In this document: one piece after another, positions 1 through 6,598 of the stretch
Position numbering within the stretch: the first letter of the stretch is position 1
How the letters are laid out: each line of letters begins with the position of its first letter
Origin: Thermoplasmata archaeon M9B2D
GTDB taxonomy: Archaea > Thermoplasmatota > E2 > DHVEG-1
DNA: 7,340 nucleotides
Direction: 5' to 3'
Assembly: GCA_002900555.1 (NCBI GenBank)
Contig: MUGD01000095.1
Span: forward strand, 1 to 7,340
Made by a program: the position numbers and the translations under genes
The notes under the pieces: model-generated
What the model was told of the DNA's origin: nothing
Seen by the model: only the letters and a program-made list of their open reading frames with translations
Databases searched by the model: none

Positions 1-887
1 AATGCAACAGCACACATTTAAGTAAAGACTACGCACGCGCAGAGCTTGTCTGCGCAGATTGTGGTCTTGTTATCGACCAAGATTTCATCGACCATGGTCC
101 AGAATGGAGAGCGTTCGATAGTGACCAACGAGAAAAACGGGCACGTGTCGGTGCACCAATGACGTATACCATTCACGACAAAGGTCTTAGCACCATGATC
201 GGCTGGAAAAACAGGGACTCCTATGGGAAATCCATTCCTACCAGAAACAGAGCACAGCTCTACCGTCTGCGAAAATGGCAACGACGGATACGAATCAGTG
301 ACGCAACCGAACGGAACTTAGCGTTCGCGCTCTCAGAGCTCGACCGTATGGCTTCTGGCATGGGATTGCCAAGGACTGTACGAGAAACCGCTGCAATGGT
401 CTACCGAAAAGCGGTCCTGAAAAACCTGATCCGTGGACGCAGCATCGAGGGGGTTTCCGCATCCGCACTCTATGCCGCCTGCCGCCAATGTAACGTACCA
501 AGAACCCTAGATGAAATCGCAGCATCCTCCCGAGTATCCCGAAAGGAAATCGGACGAACCTACCGGTTCATCGCCAGGGAACTCGGCTTGAAACTGATGC
601 CAACCTCCCCACAGGATTACATCTCACGGTTCTGCAGTGAGCTAAAATTAAGCGGCGATGTACAAGCCAAAGCCATCGAAATTTTAAAAGACGCTGCTGA
701 TAAGGAACTGACCAGCGGTCGAGGCCCGACAGGCGTAGCAGCCGCATCAATCTATATCTCTTCGATCCTCTGTGGCGAGCGACGAACCCAACGAGAAGTT
801 GCAGATGTCGCTGGCGTGACGGAAGTAACCATCAGAAACCGATACAAGGAACTCGCTGAACGACTCGACATCGACATCATCCTGTAA
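1..887 (+). CDS. tfb: Transcription initiation factor IIB (TFB), 5'-truncated
   Basis: Archaeal general transcription factor that bridges TBP/TATA and RNA polymerase and reads the BRE. The frame is open from base 3 and gives 294 visible residues, so only a few N-terminal residues are missing. Visible residue 1 is Cys, the second Cys of the first zinc-ribbon CxxC; the second pair is C17-A-D-C20 (CADCGLV). The B-reader/linker follows, with the EWRAFD motif at about 34-39 and basic residues RxKR after it. Two cyclin-like repeats occupy about 100-190 and 195-290. The second ends in the helix-turn-helix ([21 protein letters not shown]) that contacts the BRE in this family. The internal ATG at 159 is not the start, because the zinc ribbon lies upstream of it in the same frame. 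The rlmE-like gene follows after 6 nt and is probably cotranscribed. Many archaea carry several TFB paralogues; which one this is cannot be told here. Confidence 0.96.
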   Translation, partial: CNSTHLSKDYARAELVCADCGLVIDQDFIDHGPEWRAFDSDQREKRARVGAPMTYTIHDKGLSTMIGWKNRDSYGKSIPTRNRAQLYRLRKWQRRIRISDATERNLAFALSELDRMASGMGLPRTVRETAAMVYRKAVLKNLIRGRSIEGVSASALYAACRQCNVPRTLDEIAASSRVSRKEIGRTYRFIARELGLKLMPTSPQDYISRFCSELKLSGDVQAKAIEILKDAADKELTSGRGPTGVAAASIYISSILCGERRTQREVADVAGVTEVTIRNRYKELAERLDIDIIL

Positions 888-893
888 ACACCT

Positions 894-1526
894 ATGACTC
901 GTTGGTACACCGAAAAAAAGAAAGAGCATTTTTATAAAGAGGCAAAACGCGTCGGCTACCGCGCCCGTTCCGCATTCAAACTCCAACAAATCCAACGTCG
1001 ATTCCATCTTATACCAAAGGGCAGCGTCGTCATCGATCTTGGCGCCGCCCCAGGAGGATGGAGCCAAGTGGCAAAAGAACTTGTCGGAGAACACGGGCTT
1101 GTCATCGGAGCAGACCTCTCAGCCATACAACCATTACAGAACATCGTGTTCCTCCAGGGTGATATCACAAAAGCTGAGACCATCCAACAAATCAAGGATG
1201 TGCTGAAGGGAAGAAAAGCAGACGTGGTGTTATCAGACATGTCGCCGGATATCTCCGGAAACTATACTGTTGACCAAGCACGCAGCGCATGGCTATGCGA
1301 AAATGCCTTACGCACTGCCGCTCAGCTTCTCCGACCAGGCGGTCATTTCCTCTGCAAAATCTTCGAAGGAGAGGATACAAAATCATTTATAGAAACGATC
1401 AGGCAACAATTTGTGGTTGTGAAAACTTTCTCTCCTCAAGCCTCCCGTAAAAGCAGCTCTGAGGTCTATATCGTAGCAAAATCGTTTAAAAAACTTTATA
1501 AAGAAGCCAACATATCCTTTGGATAG
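894..1526 (+). CDS. rlmE: RlmE/FtsJ-type 23S rRNA (uridine-2'-O)-methyltransferase
   Basis: Predicted cytoplasmic SAM-dependent 2'-O-ribose methyltransferase acting on 23S rRNA in the large subunit. The protein has 210 residues, the usual length for RrmJ/RlmE. The FtsJ family's K-D-K-E catalytic tetrad is complete: K29 in SAFKL, D115 in LSDMSP, K155 in LCKIFEG and E190 in SSEVYIVA. SAM-binding motif I is at residues 46-56 (VIDLGAAPGGW), and D74 ends the second strand. The basic N-terminus (RWYTEKKKEHFYKEAK) is typical of the family. No C-terminal TRAM domain is present, although some archaeal homologues have one. The start ATG lies 6 nt after the TFB stop with no clear Shine-Dalgarno sequence, so it is probably expressed by read-through from the TFB transcript. 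The family assignment is firm; the exact target nucleotide (the equivalent of E. coli U2552) is inferred from the family. Confidence 0.95.
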   Translation: MTRWYTEKKKEHFYKEAKRVGYRARSAFKLQQIQRRFHLIPKGSVVIDLGAAPGGWSQVAKELVGEHGLVIGADLSAIQPLQNIVFLQGDITKAETIQQIKDVLKGRKADVVLSDMSPDISGNYTVDQARSAWLCENALRTAAQLLRPGGHFLCKIFEGEDTKSFIETIRQQFVVVKTFSPQASRKSSSEVYIVAKSFKKLYKEANISFG

Positions 1527-1539
1527 GCTGATACAAGAG

Positions 1540-1550
1540 TATATTATATA
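1540..1550 (+). promoter_or_regulatory. TATA-like promoter of the polyprenyl synthase gene
   Basis: An A/T-only stretch, TATATTATATA, lies in the 52-nt gap after rlmE and is centred about 34 nt before the ATG at 1579. With the usual archaeal TATA-to-start spacing of about 26 nt, transcription would begin near 1571 and give a leader under 10 nt. GGAG at 1551-1554 would then fall outside the mRNA, so it is unlikely to serve as a ribosome site. Confidence 0.55.
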
Positions 1551-1578
1551 GGAGTCGATATCAGTTAAGTTTTACACA

Positions 1579-2553
1579 ATGGTAGAAACAATGGCTGACC
1601 AATCACTTGCCCTTGAAGTGTTTCTGAAACATACCCACGAGGATATAGAGAAAAAAATAGCAGAACTTATCAGCGACCAGCACATTTTGATGATCTTAAA
1701 GGAGGGAAAACGGCTCCGACCGCTGCTTGGTGCAATCTCCTTTAAGGTCTGCACCGGGGGTAAGGAAACATCCGACCTCTATCAGCAATTTTTAGAGGGA
1801 GCGGTCGCCATAGAGCTTGCCCATGGCGCATCCCTTGTTCACGATGATATCATCGATGGTGACCTGACCAGAAGGGGCGAACCTGCATTCTATATAAAAA
1901 CAGGCGTCGACAACGCGATTCTGATAGGACACAAGATGCTAGTAATGGGATTTAACCTTGCATTATCCCATGGGGAGAAGATCGCGAAACTGTATGTGCG
2001 TGCATGGAGCGGAACCCTTGATGGGCAACTGAATGAAATCAATTTCAACAGCAAAGACCTTCAGGATGCCAACATCACTGCAGATTCAAAGTTCTTCCAG
2101 GTGTACAGCAGGATTATTGATCTGAAGACCGCGACGTTGTTTTCTGCAGCATGTAAGGCTGCTGCGTATTGGGCTAATGCATCAGATGATGTCGCAAACC
2201 TCCTTGCGGAATACGGCAGAGAGGTTGGCTTTGCCTATCAGCTAGCCGATGATCTGGTCGATCTTGAAAAAGGTGAGATGATCGACAGCGTGGTCATCCC
2301 GCTGCTGACACGGCTTGAGAAGCGGACCGCAAAAAACGGAAATGTAAAACCCCGGTCGATACGCAAGAAGATCGAGAAGAGATCCCCTGATATTAAAAAA
2401 CTATACCTTGAGGAAATCTCAAAGCATGTCAATAAGGCGCAACAGCTGTGCAAATCACCTCTTCTTCCTGATAATCAGTTTAAGAAATTTTTACTTGATG
2501 CCCCGTTCTATAGCATCAACAAGATGCTTAAAGAAATCTTCATCACCATCTGA
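1579..2553 (+). CDS. Trans-isoprenyl (polyprenyl/GGPP-type) diphosphate synthase
   Basis: Condenses isopentenyl diphosphate onto allylic diphosphates to make the isoprenoid chains of archaeal lipids or quinones; cytosolic. The 324-residue protein has the all-alpha isoprenyl synthase signature. GKRLRP is at 43-48 (substrate-binding K44, R47). The first aspartate-rich motif is D89-D90-I-I-D93, followed by the arginine pair R98-R99. LKTA is at 182-185, and the second aspartate-rich motif is D224-D225-L-V-D228. The residue five before the first aspartate motif is Ala84, where short-chain enzymes and archaeal type I GGPP synthases normally have an aromatic residue, so the product could be longer than C20. 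The GK(P) segment that usually follows the second motif is not recognisable. The start could be 1579 or the in-frame ATG at 1591; the promoter position favours 1579. It converges with fibrillarin, 6 nt away. Confidence 0.93.
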   Translation: MVETMADQSLALEVFLKHTHEDIEKKIAELISDQHILMILKEGKRLRPLLGAISFKVCTGGKETSDLYQQFLEGAVAIELAHGASLVHDDIIDGDLTRRGEPAFYIKTGVDNAILIGHKMLVMGFNLALSHGEKIAKLYVRAWSGTLDGQLNEINFNSKDLQDANITADSKFFQVYSRIIDLKTATLFSAACKAAAYWANASDDVANLLAEYGREVGFAYQLADDLVDLEKGEMIDSVVIPLLTRLEKRTAKNGNVKPRSIRKKIEKRSPDIKKLYLEEISKHVNKAQQLCKSPLLPDNQFKKFLLDAPFYSINKMLKEIFITI

Positions 2554-2559
2554 TGGGCT

Positions 2560-3225
2560 TTAGCGCGTCAGATAAATCGCTGCGTGGTCTTTCTCAAAGG
2601 GTGCAAGCTCGATAGTCCTTCTGATGGTACCTCCCTGTTTTTTCAGAGAGCTGCATACGAGTTCATATGCTTGTTTTGGTCTCAGTGCGACATCGATGCT
2701 TCGTGCCTTTACCATGATAAGGCCACTACCGTTGGCTTTGAGATACGTCTTCATGTTGCGGATGAAGATGTCAGCTTGGTTGCGCTGGGAGATGTCCTGG
2801 TAGATAAGATCGACAGGGGGGACGATGTGTTGGTAGCGTTCCGGGTGATTTGCATCCGAAACAATAGGGATGATATTGAGGCGTTTTTCACACACGTGTA
2901 CCAGTTTTATGGCTGCAATCGGTGATGATTCAACTGCGTATATAGTACCGTTTATAAGGATGTCAGAGAGATGGCTGACCGTTGTCCCTGTCGCTGCGCC
3001 AAGATACAGAATCTGTGCATCAGGGGGTACATTTAGGGGAAGTCCTTTCAGCAGTGCTGCAGCAAGTTTGCTGCGGAATGGATTCCAGGACCGGTATTCG
3101 GCACCATCTTCCATGATGAGCTGTTCATTATACACCCTGGTTCCTTTGCACGACGTGGGATTTTGCGTAAAGAGTTTGTCGTTTTTTTTATAAATCCCTG
3201 GGTGTTCTGTTGGTTGCATACACAT
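2560..3225 (-). CDS. flpA: Fibrillarin-like rRNA/tRNA 2'-O-methyltransferase
   Basis: Catalytic subunit of archaeal C/D-box sRNP, which works with Nop5 and L7Ae to 2'-O-methylate rRNA and tRNA at guide-directed sites. The 221 residues match the archaeal fibrillarin size, without the eukaryotic RG-rich extension. The N-terminal half includes YRSWNPFRSKLAAALLKG (44-61). SAM motif I is at 73-82 (LYLGAATGTT), with acidic E99 after the next strand. YQDISQ at 142-147 and MVKARSID at 171-178 are family hallmarks. The expected K-D-K-H set is visible as K53, D144, K173 and H214. The start may be ATG 3225 or ATG 3219 (two residues shorter); the upstream TATA position slightly favours 3219. In many archaea the nop5 gene is next door, but neither neighbour here is nop5. 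The gene has its own promoter and converges with the polyprenyl synthase gene. Confidence 0.96.
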   Translation of the reverse strand: MCMQPTEHPGIYKKNDKLFTQNPTSCKGTRVYNEQLIMEDGAEYRSWNPFRSKLAAALLKGLPLNVPPDAQILYLGAATGTTVSHLSDILINGTIYAVESSPIAAIKLVHVCEKRLNIIPIVSDANHPERYQHIVPPVDLIYQDISQRNQADIFIRNMKTYLKANGSGLIMVKARSIDVALRPKQAYELVCSSLKKQGGTIRRTIELAPFEKDHAAIYLTR

Positions 3226-3244
3226 CCGTTATCCTATGGCGTTG

Positions 3245-3260
3245 ATAAATAGTTTTGTCG
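3245..3260 (-). promoter_or_regulatory. BRE/TATA-like promoter of fibrillarin
   Basis: Read on the minus strand, CGACAAAA (BRE-like) is followed directly by CTATTTAT (TATA-like, 3252-3245). The TATA centre is about 24 nt from ATG 3225 and 30 nt from ATG 3219. This implies an almost leaderless transcript, and perhaps use of the second ATG. It separates fibrillarin from the methyltransferase gene upstream, so fibrillarin need not depend on that operon. Confidence 0.5.
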
Positions 3261-3312
3261 AAATCTTTAACAGACGTTACTCTGAATTTCCTCGGTACAT
3301 CAAACGGTTGGT

Positions 3313-4119
3313 CTATTGTTTTTGAGCGATGATTCGACCTCTGCCTACCTTTGATTCATCAGCAGCCTGCACCCATTGTGCTAATCCATTGTCTGCTACC
3401 TCGAATAATTCTTTCCCGTATTGAGCGATGATCCTCTCTTTTAACGTGGTTCGTAACAGGTCTTGATAGATATGGCAATGGACCGTGAAGTCATCACTGA
3501 CGTCTTCTGCCTCAAGAACAGTAAACCCAAGTTCCTGCAGTACATGGATGTATCCTTCTAATGTTTCCATGTAGGGGAATGCCATAAAACTGTTCAAATC
3601 AATCCATTCGCCTTCCAGCATCGTTCCTACCTGCAACCAGTCGGTAAACGCGATGATCCCCTGTGGCTTGAGGACTCGTTTTACCTCTTGTAATAAGCGG
3701 TTTTTATCGGTCACATAACACCATGCATCTTGTCCGATGACCACATCAAAGGTTCCTGATTTGAACGGCATATCAAGCGCGTTGCCAAGTTTATAGGTGA
3801 TTACATGGGAAAGTCCTTGTTGCTCTGTCCGTTTCATCGCCTCGTCAATCATCTTTTGTGTCGCGTCCAAGCCGGTGATGGTACAGCCGTAGGTCCTTGC
3901 AAGATACCTGGCTGGGCCACCAAGCGCAGAGCACACGTCAAGAACCGTTGAATCCTTCGTTAGGTGCGCTTTTTTTGCGAGAATGTCTGTCTCTTTTTCA
4001 CCGCCAACGTGTATCTGGTCGCCCATGAGCATCTCCCAAAGTACTCCGACGGGTCCTGAATACACGTCTGCTACATCCGCAATGGTGAAATCCAGTCTTT
4101 TACCTTTTTTTATTGTCAT
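3313..4119 (-). CDS. Class I SAM-dependent methyltransferase, sarcosine/dimethylglycine N-methyltransferase-like
   Basis: A 268-residue Rossmann-fold methyltransferase. Motif I is at 59-68 (VLDVCSALGG), with Cys63 where a glycine is usual. GGPARYLARTYGC follows, and D85 is the acidic residue after the second strand. GNALDMPF (112-119) and FDVVIGQDAW (124-133) are motifs II/III, and RVLKPQGIIAFTD is the post-core strand. The N-terminal stretch VLWEMLMGDQIHVGG, the GQDAW segment and the C-terminal LAQWVQA resemble, from memory, the sarcosine/dimethylglycine N-methyltransferases of betaine synthesis. The substrate remains unproven; a small amine or a small-molecule C/N methylation is equally possible. 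A Shine-Dalgarno-like AGAGGAAG lies 4 nt before the ATG. The gene sits 15 nt behind the radical SAM gene, so the two very likely form one operon. No membrane segments or signal peptide are seen. Confidence 0.85.
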   Translation of the reverse strand: MTIKKGKRLDFTIADVADVYSGPVGVLWEMLMGDQIHVGGEKETDILAKKAHLTKDSTVLDVCSALGGPARYLARTYGCTITGLDATQKMIDEAMKRTEQQGLSHVITYKLGNALDMPFKSGTFDVVIGQDAWCYVTDKNRLLQEVKRVLKPQGIIAFTDWLQVGTMLEGEWIDLNSFMAFPYMETLEGYIHVLQELGFTVLEAEDVSDDFTVHCHIYQDLLRTTLKERIIAQYGKELFEVADNGLAQWVQAADESKVGRGRIIAQKQ

Positions 4120-4123
4120 GATT

Positions 4124-4131
4124 CTTCCTCT
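4124..4131 (-). promoter_or_regulatory. Shine-Dalgarno-like site for the methyltransferase gene
   Basis: The minus-strand sequence AGAGGAAG ends 4 nt before the ATG at 4119 and lies in the gap after the radical SAM stop. As the second gene of an operon, this one would need a ribosome site, unlike the near-leaderless first genes in the window. This supports 4119 as the start. Confidence 0.5.
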
Positions 4132-4134
4132 TGA

Positions 4135-5209
4135 TCAGTTTTTTCTGTTTCTAAAGCATTTCGGATCTGTTCCACAGCTGTCCCCCCGATCGTAAAACGC
4201 TGCTGCCCTGCATCCCCAACAGACCGTGTTGTTCTCACACTTTGAACAATACCCTGGGAGGTTCTCTGGTCTACGTAGGTGGACCCATAGCAGTTCATCC
4301 CGATGCTTCTCTACGATTTCCTCAAGTGAGGTTTCATGGATGTTGCCGACGCTTTTTCTGATGACTGAACAGGGTGTAACATCCCCATTGACGGTTACGC
4401 AGATCATGTTCCCGCAATAGTATTTATTCGTATCCATGGAGCTAAATGAGTACAGGGACATAGGGTAATTAATGCGGTCGCGGATTTCGCATGCTTTTGT
4501 TATTTCCTCCACGGTTGGTACCCATTCCGTATGATCGGTCGCAAGCCCTGTTACGCACATTTGGGTTAAACAGGTTCGCATCCCCCATGTTTCATAAAAA
4601 TACTGGATTGTATGCTGTATATCTTGAAAAACAGGTTTTGTGAACGTGATGCAGTTAATCATCTCGTCTGGATCTTTCCCATAATTGCGTACGTTTTCAA
4701 TTCCTTTTAGTATCGCTTGAATCTGCCGATGCGGGTTTCCCTTATGAAGCGTTTGATAGATCCGTTCATCCAACGTATCAAGATGCACAGCAATGAATCC
4801 GCCTGTTGATACCTCGACTGCTTTCCGAGCAACCTCCCTGTTTTCCAAGGGGATTCCACTCGTCCAAATGTTGTTTTTCAACCCTCGTTTTTCTGTTTCT
4901 TTCATCAACGGATACCAATCGCTTCGTACAAGAGGGTCCCCTCCAAGCCAGTCGATTGCCCGGACTTGTAATTTCACTGCAGAGTCAAGTATTGCTGTGA
5001 TATCCTTTTTTGAGAGTTCTTGAACTGGTGGATTTTCTAAGGAGGCGTAGCAGTAAAGACACCCTTGAGGGCAGGAGAGGTTTGATTCTATCTGAATAGA
5101 AAACACTTTGTTTTCTTTGAAATACCGTATCTCTTCTTGGTAATCAGGATGTAATCCCCCTTTTGTGGAGACCGTGTCACGTTTCAGGATATGCCCCCCC
5201 GTTTTCCAT
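4135..5209 (-). CDS. Radical SAM protein with SPASM-like C-terminus; apparent +1 frameshift near the N-terminus
   Basis: A radical SAM enzyme of unknown substrate. The uninterrupted frame begins at a GTG (5106-5104) and gives 323 residues; numbering below uses that frame. The 4Fe-4S/SAM motif is CPQGCLYC (C12, C16, C19), and WLGGDPL (53-59) is the SAM-contacting motif. The C-terminus is cysteine-rich in SPASM style: C236-x9-C246, C287-x2-C290-x5-C296-x2-C299, C311 and C317, which implies one or two auxiliary Fe-S clusters. The GTG has neither a Shine-Dalgarno sequence nor a TATA box upstream. The frame stays open and protein-like up to a run of seven G (5200-5194). Dropping one G joins it to ATG 5209 and adds 34 residues beginning MENGGHILKRD (357 in total). 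That ATG lies about 30 nt behind a TATA box. Known SPASM proteins include peptide maturases and sulfatase-activating enzymes, but no precursor peptide is visible here. The SAM methyltransferase is cotranscribed downstream. Confidence 0.85.
5194..5200 (-). other. G7 homopolymer (frameshift point) in the radical SAM gene
   Basis: On the minus strand seven G follow ATG-GAA-AAC. With seven G the frame from ATG 5209 reaches a TGA within a few codons (M-E-N-G-G-A-Y-P-E-T-stop). With six G it runs straight into the radical SAM frame. The cause could be a sequencing or assembly error, a real mutation, or slippage-based variation; the sequence alone cannot decide. Confidence 0.8.
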
Positions 5210-5236
5210 AATGATTATAGGAGGAAATACATACCA

Positions 5237-5251
5237 TATAATAACGTTTCC
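5237..5251 (-). promoter_or_regulatory. BRE/TATA-like promoter of the radical SAM-methyltransferase operon
   Basis: On the minus strand GGAAACG (BRE-like, 5251-5245) abuts TTATTATA (TATA-like, 5244-5237). The TATA centre is about 31 nt from ATG 5209, as expected for a short-leader archaeal transcript. It is over 130 nt from the GTG at 5106, which argues that translation begins at 5209. Confidence 0.6.
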
Positions 5252-5310
5252 TGTGTAAGTTTTTGTTTATGGGCATATCAGATGGGACTTCTGTCCTAGT
5301 TTAACACAGG
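5250..5310. repeat. Inverted CCTGTGT/ACACAGG pair between divergent promoters
   Basis: CCTGTGT at 5250-5256 and ACACAGG at 5304-5310 form exact 7-bp inverted arms separated by 47 nt. Read toward each gene, both sites look like TTA(A)CACAGG. One overlaps the BRE of the radical SAM promoter and the other lies about 20 nt upstream of the gcvT BRE. A shared operator is one explanation; chance is another. A small inner dyad, GGAC-TTCT-GTCC (5285-5296), sits between them. No other feature is recognised in this 172-nt gap apart from the two promoters. Confidence 0.35.
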
Positions 5311-5331
5311 TTTTTTTTGGAATGTTCTTGT

Positions 5332-5344
5332 CGAAATAATTAAC
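5332..5344 (+). promoter_or_regulatory. BRE/TATA-like promoter of gcvT
   Basis: CGAAA (BRE-like, 5332-5336) is followed directly by TAATTAAC (5337-5344). The TATA centre is about 42 nt before the gcvT ATG, giving a predicted leader of roughly 15 nt. That leader contains a purine-rich AAGAAGG just before the start codon. It is too short for a glycine riboswitch. Confidence 0.55.
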
Positions 5345-5381
5345 TAGGGTTTGTGAGATACAGACGGGGGCCAAGAAGGGT

Positions 5382-6503
5382 ATGGTGCTACGATCTCCGT
5401 TATATGACATCCAGGTCAAGCTTGGTGCGACGTTTACTCAGTTTGCCGGCTTTGAGATGCCGATTCAGTACAGCTCGATCCGAGATGAGCATGTCGCGGT
5501 TCGAAGGAAGGTCGGCTTGTTTGACGTCAGCCATATGAGCAATCTGTGGATCACCGGTCCTGATGCCGAAAAACTCATTAGTCTCACCACTGTGGAGGAT
5601 GCATCCCGGATAGAGGATGGCAAAAGCCAGTACACCGAGATCTTACGGGAAGACGGGACCATTATCGATGATACGATTTTCATGCATCTTGGTGAGCGAT
5701 ACATGATGATTCCCAATGCAGGGATGAACCAGATCGTCACCACATGGCTTACGCAGCAGGCGAAGAACCATCATCTGACGGTGAAGGTGGAGGATGTCTC
5801 ACGACAGTTCGTGATCCTTGCGATCCAGGGTCCACAGGCAAAGGAGACGGTACAAAAAATAACAGAGACGGACCTTGGGGCTGTCAAGTTCTTCGGCTGC
5901 CAGACTGTGAAGATCGCTGGCGTCGAATGCATTCTTTCCTATACCGGGTACACCGGCGAGCATGGCTTTGAGCTGCAGATCACCCCGGCAAACAAGGCAG
6001 CAGCGGTGTTCGACGCGATTCTTACCGCAGGAAAGGAATTCGGCATCCAACCGATCGGTCTTGGTGCACGAGACACGCTACGCCTGGAGAAAGCATTTAT
6101 GCTTGCGGGCAACGAGTTCGAAGGCGGACGGACACCGTTGGAAGCGACCCTGGGATGGACGATCTTCTGGGACCATGAGTTCATCGGAAAAGACGCGTTA
6201 CTTACGCAGAAGCAACAAGGGACGTTCCAGCGGATGACCTGCCTGGAATGTGTCGAGAAAGGCATCCCGCGTCACAACTGTGAGATCCAGACGGATGGCA
6301 AATCAGTCGGCATCGTCACAAGCGGGACGTTGTCACCATGTCTGAACACAGGCATCGCCATGGGGTACGTCGCACCCGATAAAAGAGAGGTAGGGAGCCT
6401 TCTGGACATCATGGTTCGGGAAAAACCAGTGAAGGCCAAGGTCATCAAACCACCATTTGTCCCCAAGGACTGGGCATCTAAACAACAAGCGACCCTGGTG
6501 TAA
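5382..6503 (+). CDS. gcvT: Glycine cleavage system T protein (aminomethyltransferase)
   Basis: Transfers the methylene group from aminomethyl-lipoyl H protein to tetrahydrofolate (or an archaeal pterin), releasing ammonia; cytosolic. The 373 residues match full-length GcvT. The N-terminal SPLYDIQVKLGATFTQFAGFE (5-25) and GLFDVSHM (45-52) are family signatures. The catalytic aspartate lies in the pair D96-D97 of GTIIDD. The mid-domain YTGYTGEHGFEL, GLGARDTLRLE and PLEATLGWTIFW, and the C-terminal GIVTSGTLSPCLNTGIAMGYV, are typical of aminomethyltransferases rather than of YgfZ-type or sarcosine-oxidase relatives. No in-frame start codon lies upstream near the promoter, so ATG 5382 is well supported; GTG 5385 is a minor alternative. 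gcvH follows downstream on the same strand under its own promoter. The gene is divergent from the radical SAM operon. Confidence 0.96.
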   Translation: MVLRSPLYDIQVKLGATFTQFAGFEMPIQYSSIRDEHVAVRRKVGLFDVSHMSNLWITGPDAEKLISLTTVEDASRIEDGKSQYTEILREDGTIIDDTIFMHLGERYMMIPNAGMNQIVTTWLTQQAKNHHLTVKVEDVSRQFVILAIQGPQAKETVQKITETDLGAVKFFGCQTVKIAGVECILSYTGYTGEHGFELQITPANKAAAVFDAILTAGKEFGIQPIGLGARDTLRLEKAFMLAGNEFEGGRTPLEATLGWTIFWDHEFIGKDALLTQKQQGTFQRMTCLECVEKGIPRHNCEIQTDGKSVGIVTSGTLSPCLNTGIAMGYVAPDKREVGSLLDIMVREKPVKAKVIKPPFVPKDWASKQQATLV

Positions 6504-6520
6504 CATACCTTCCTTTGAGA

Positions 6521-6550
6521 TACTTTTTCGTCACTTCATCCTTTTTTTCA
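6521..6550 (+). terminator. T-rich terminator region after gcvT
   Basis: Two pyrimidine-rich T runs (TTTTT at 6524-6528 and TTTTTTT at 6542-6548) lie 20-45 nt after the gcvT stop with no strong hairpin. This is the kind of U-tract at which archaeal RNA polymerase terminates. It directly precedes the gcvH promoter, consistent with separate transcription of the two genes. Confidence 0.4.
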
Positions 6551-6553
6551 TAT

Positions 6554-6569
6554 GAGAAAAGATTTAAAA
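6554..6569 (+). promoter_or_regulatory. BRE/TATA-like promoter of gcvH
   Basis: GAGAAAAG (BRE-like) is followed by ATTTAAAA (TATA-like), centred about 33 nt before ATG 6599. The predicted leader is only about 6 nt. An in-frame ATG at 6515 lies upstream of this promoter, so it cannot be the start for transcripts made from here. Confidence 0.6.
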
Positions 6570-6598
6570 CAACCAGAAAAATACCTCACTTGATTGCT

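Noticed and set aside
2584..3193. Plus-strand frames opposite fibrillarin (2584-2925 and 2870-3193)
   Set aside because: They are antisense shadows; the minus-strand frame carries all fibrillarin motifs.
4116..4298. 60-residue minus-strand frame overlapping the end of the radical SAM gene and touching the methyltransferase start
   Set aside because: It overlaps the cysteine-rich C-terminus of the radical SAM protein in another frame and has no recognisable family features.
5211..5301. Tiny reading frames (11 to about 30 codons) on both strands in the divergent intergenic region, considered as a peptide substrate for the radical SAM enzyme
   Set aside because: They overlap the promoters, lack ribosome sites and have no leader/core character.
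5345..5381. Glycine riboswitch ahead of gcvT
   Set aside because: The predicted leader is only about 15 nt and no conserved riboswitch core is seen.
5353..5538. Plus-strand frame starting before gcvT in another phase
   Set aside because: It overlaps the conserved GcvT N-terminus out of frame and has no independent signal.
6515..6598. Upstream ATG extending gcvH by 28 residues
   Set aside because: The added residues do not resemble GcvH, and the gcvH BRE/TATA lies inside this stretch; ATG 6599 gives the standard length.
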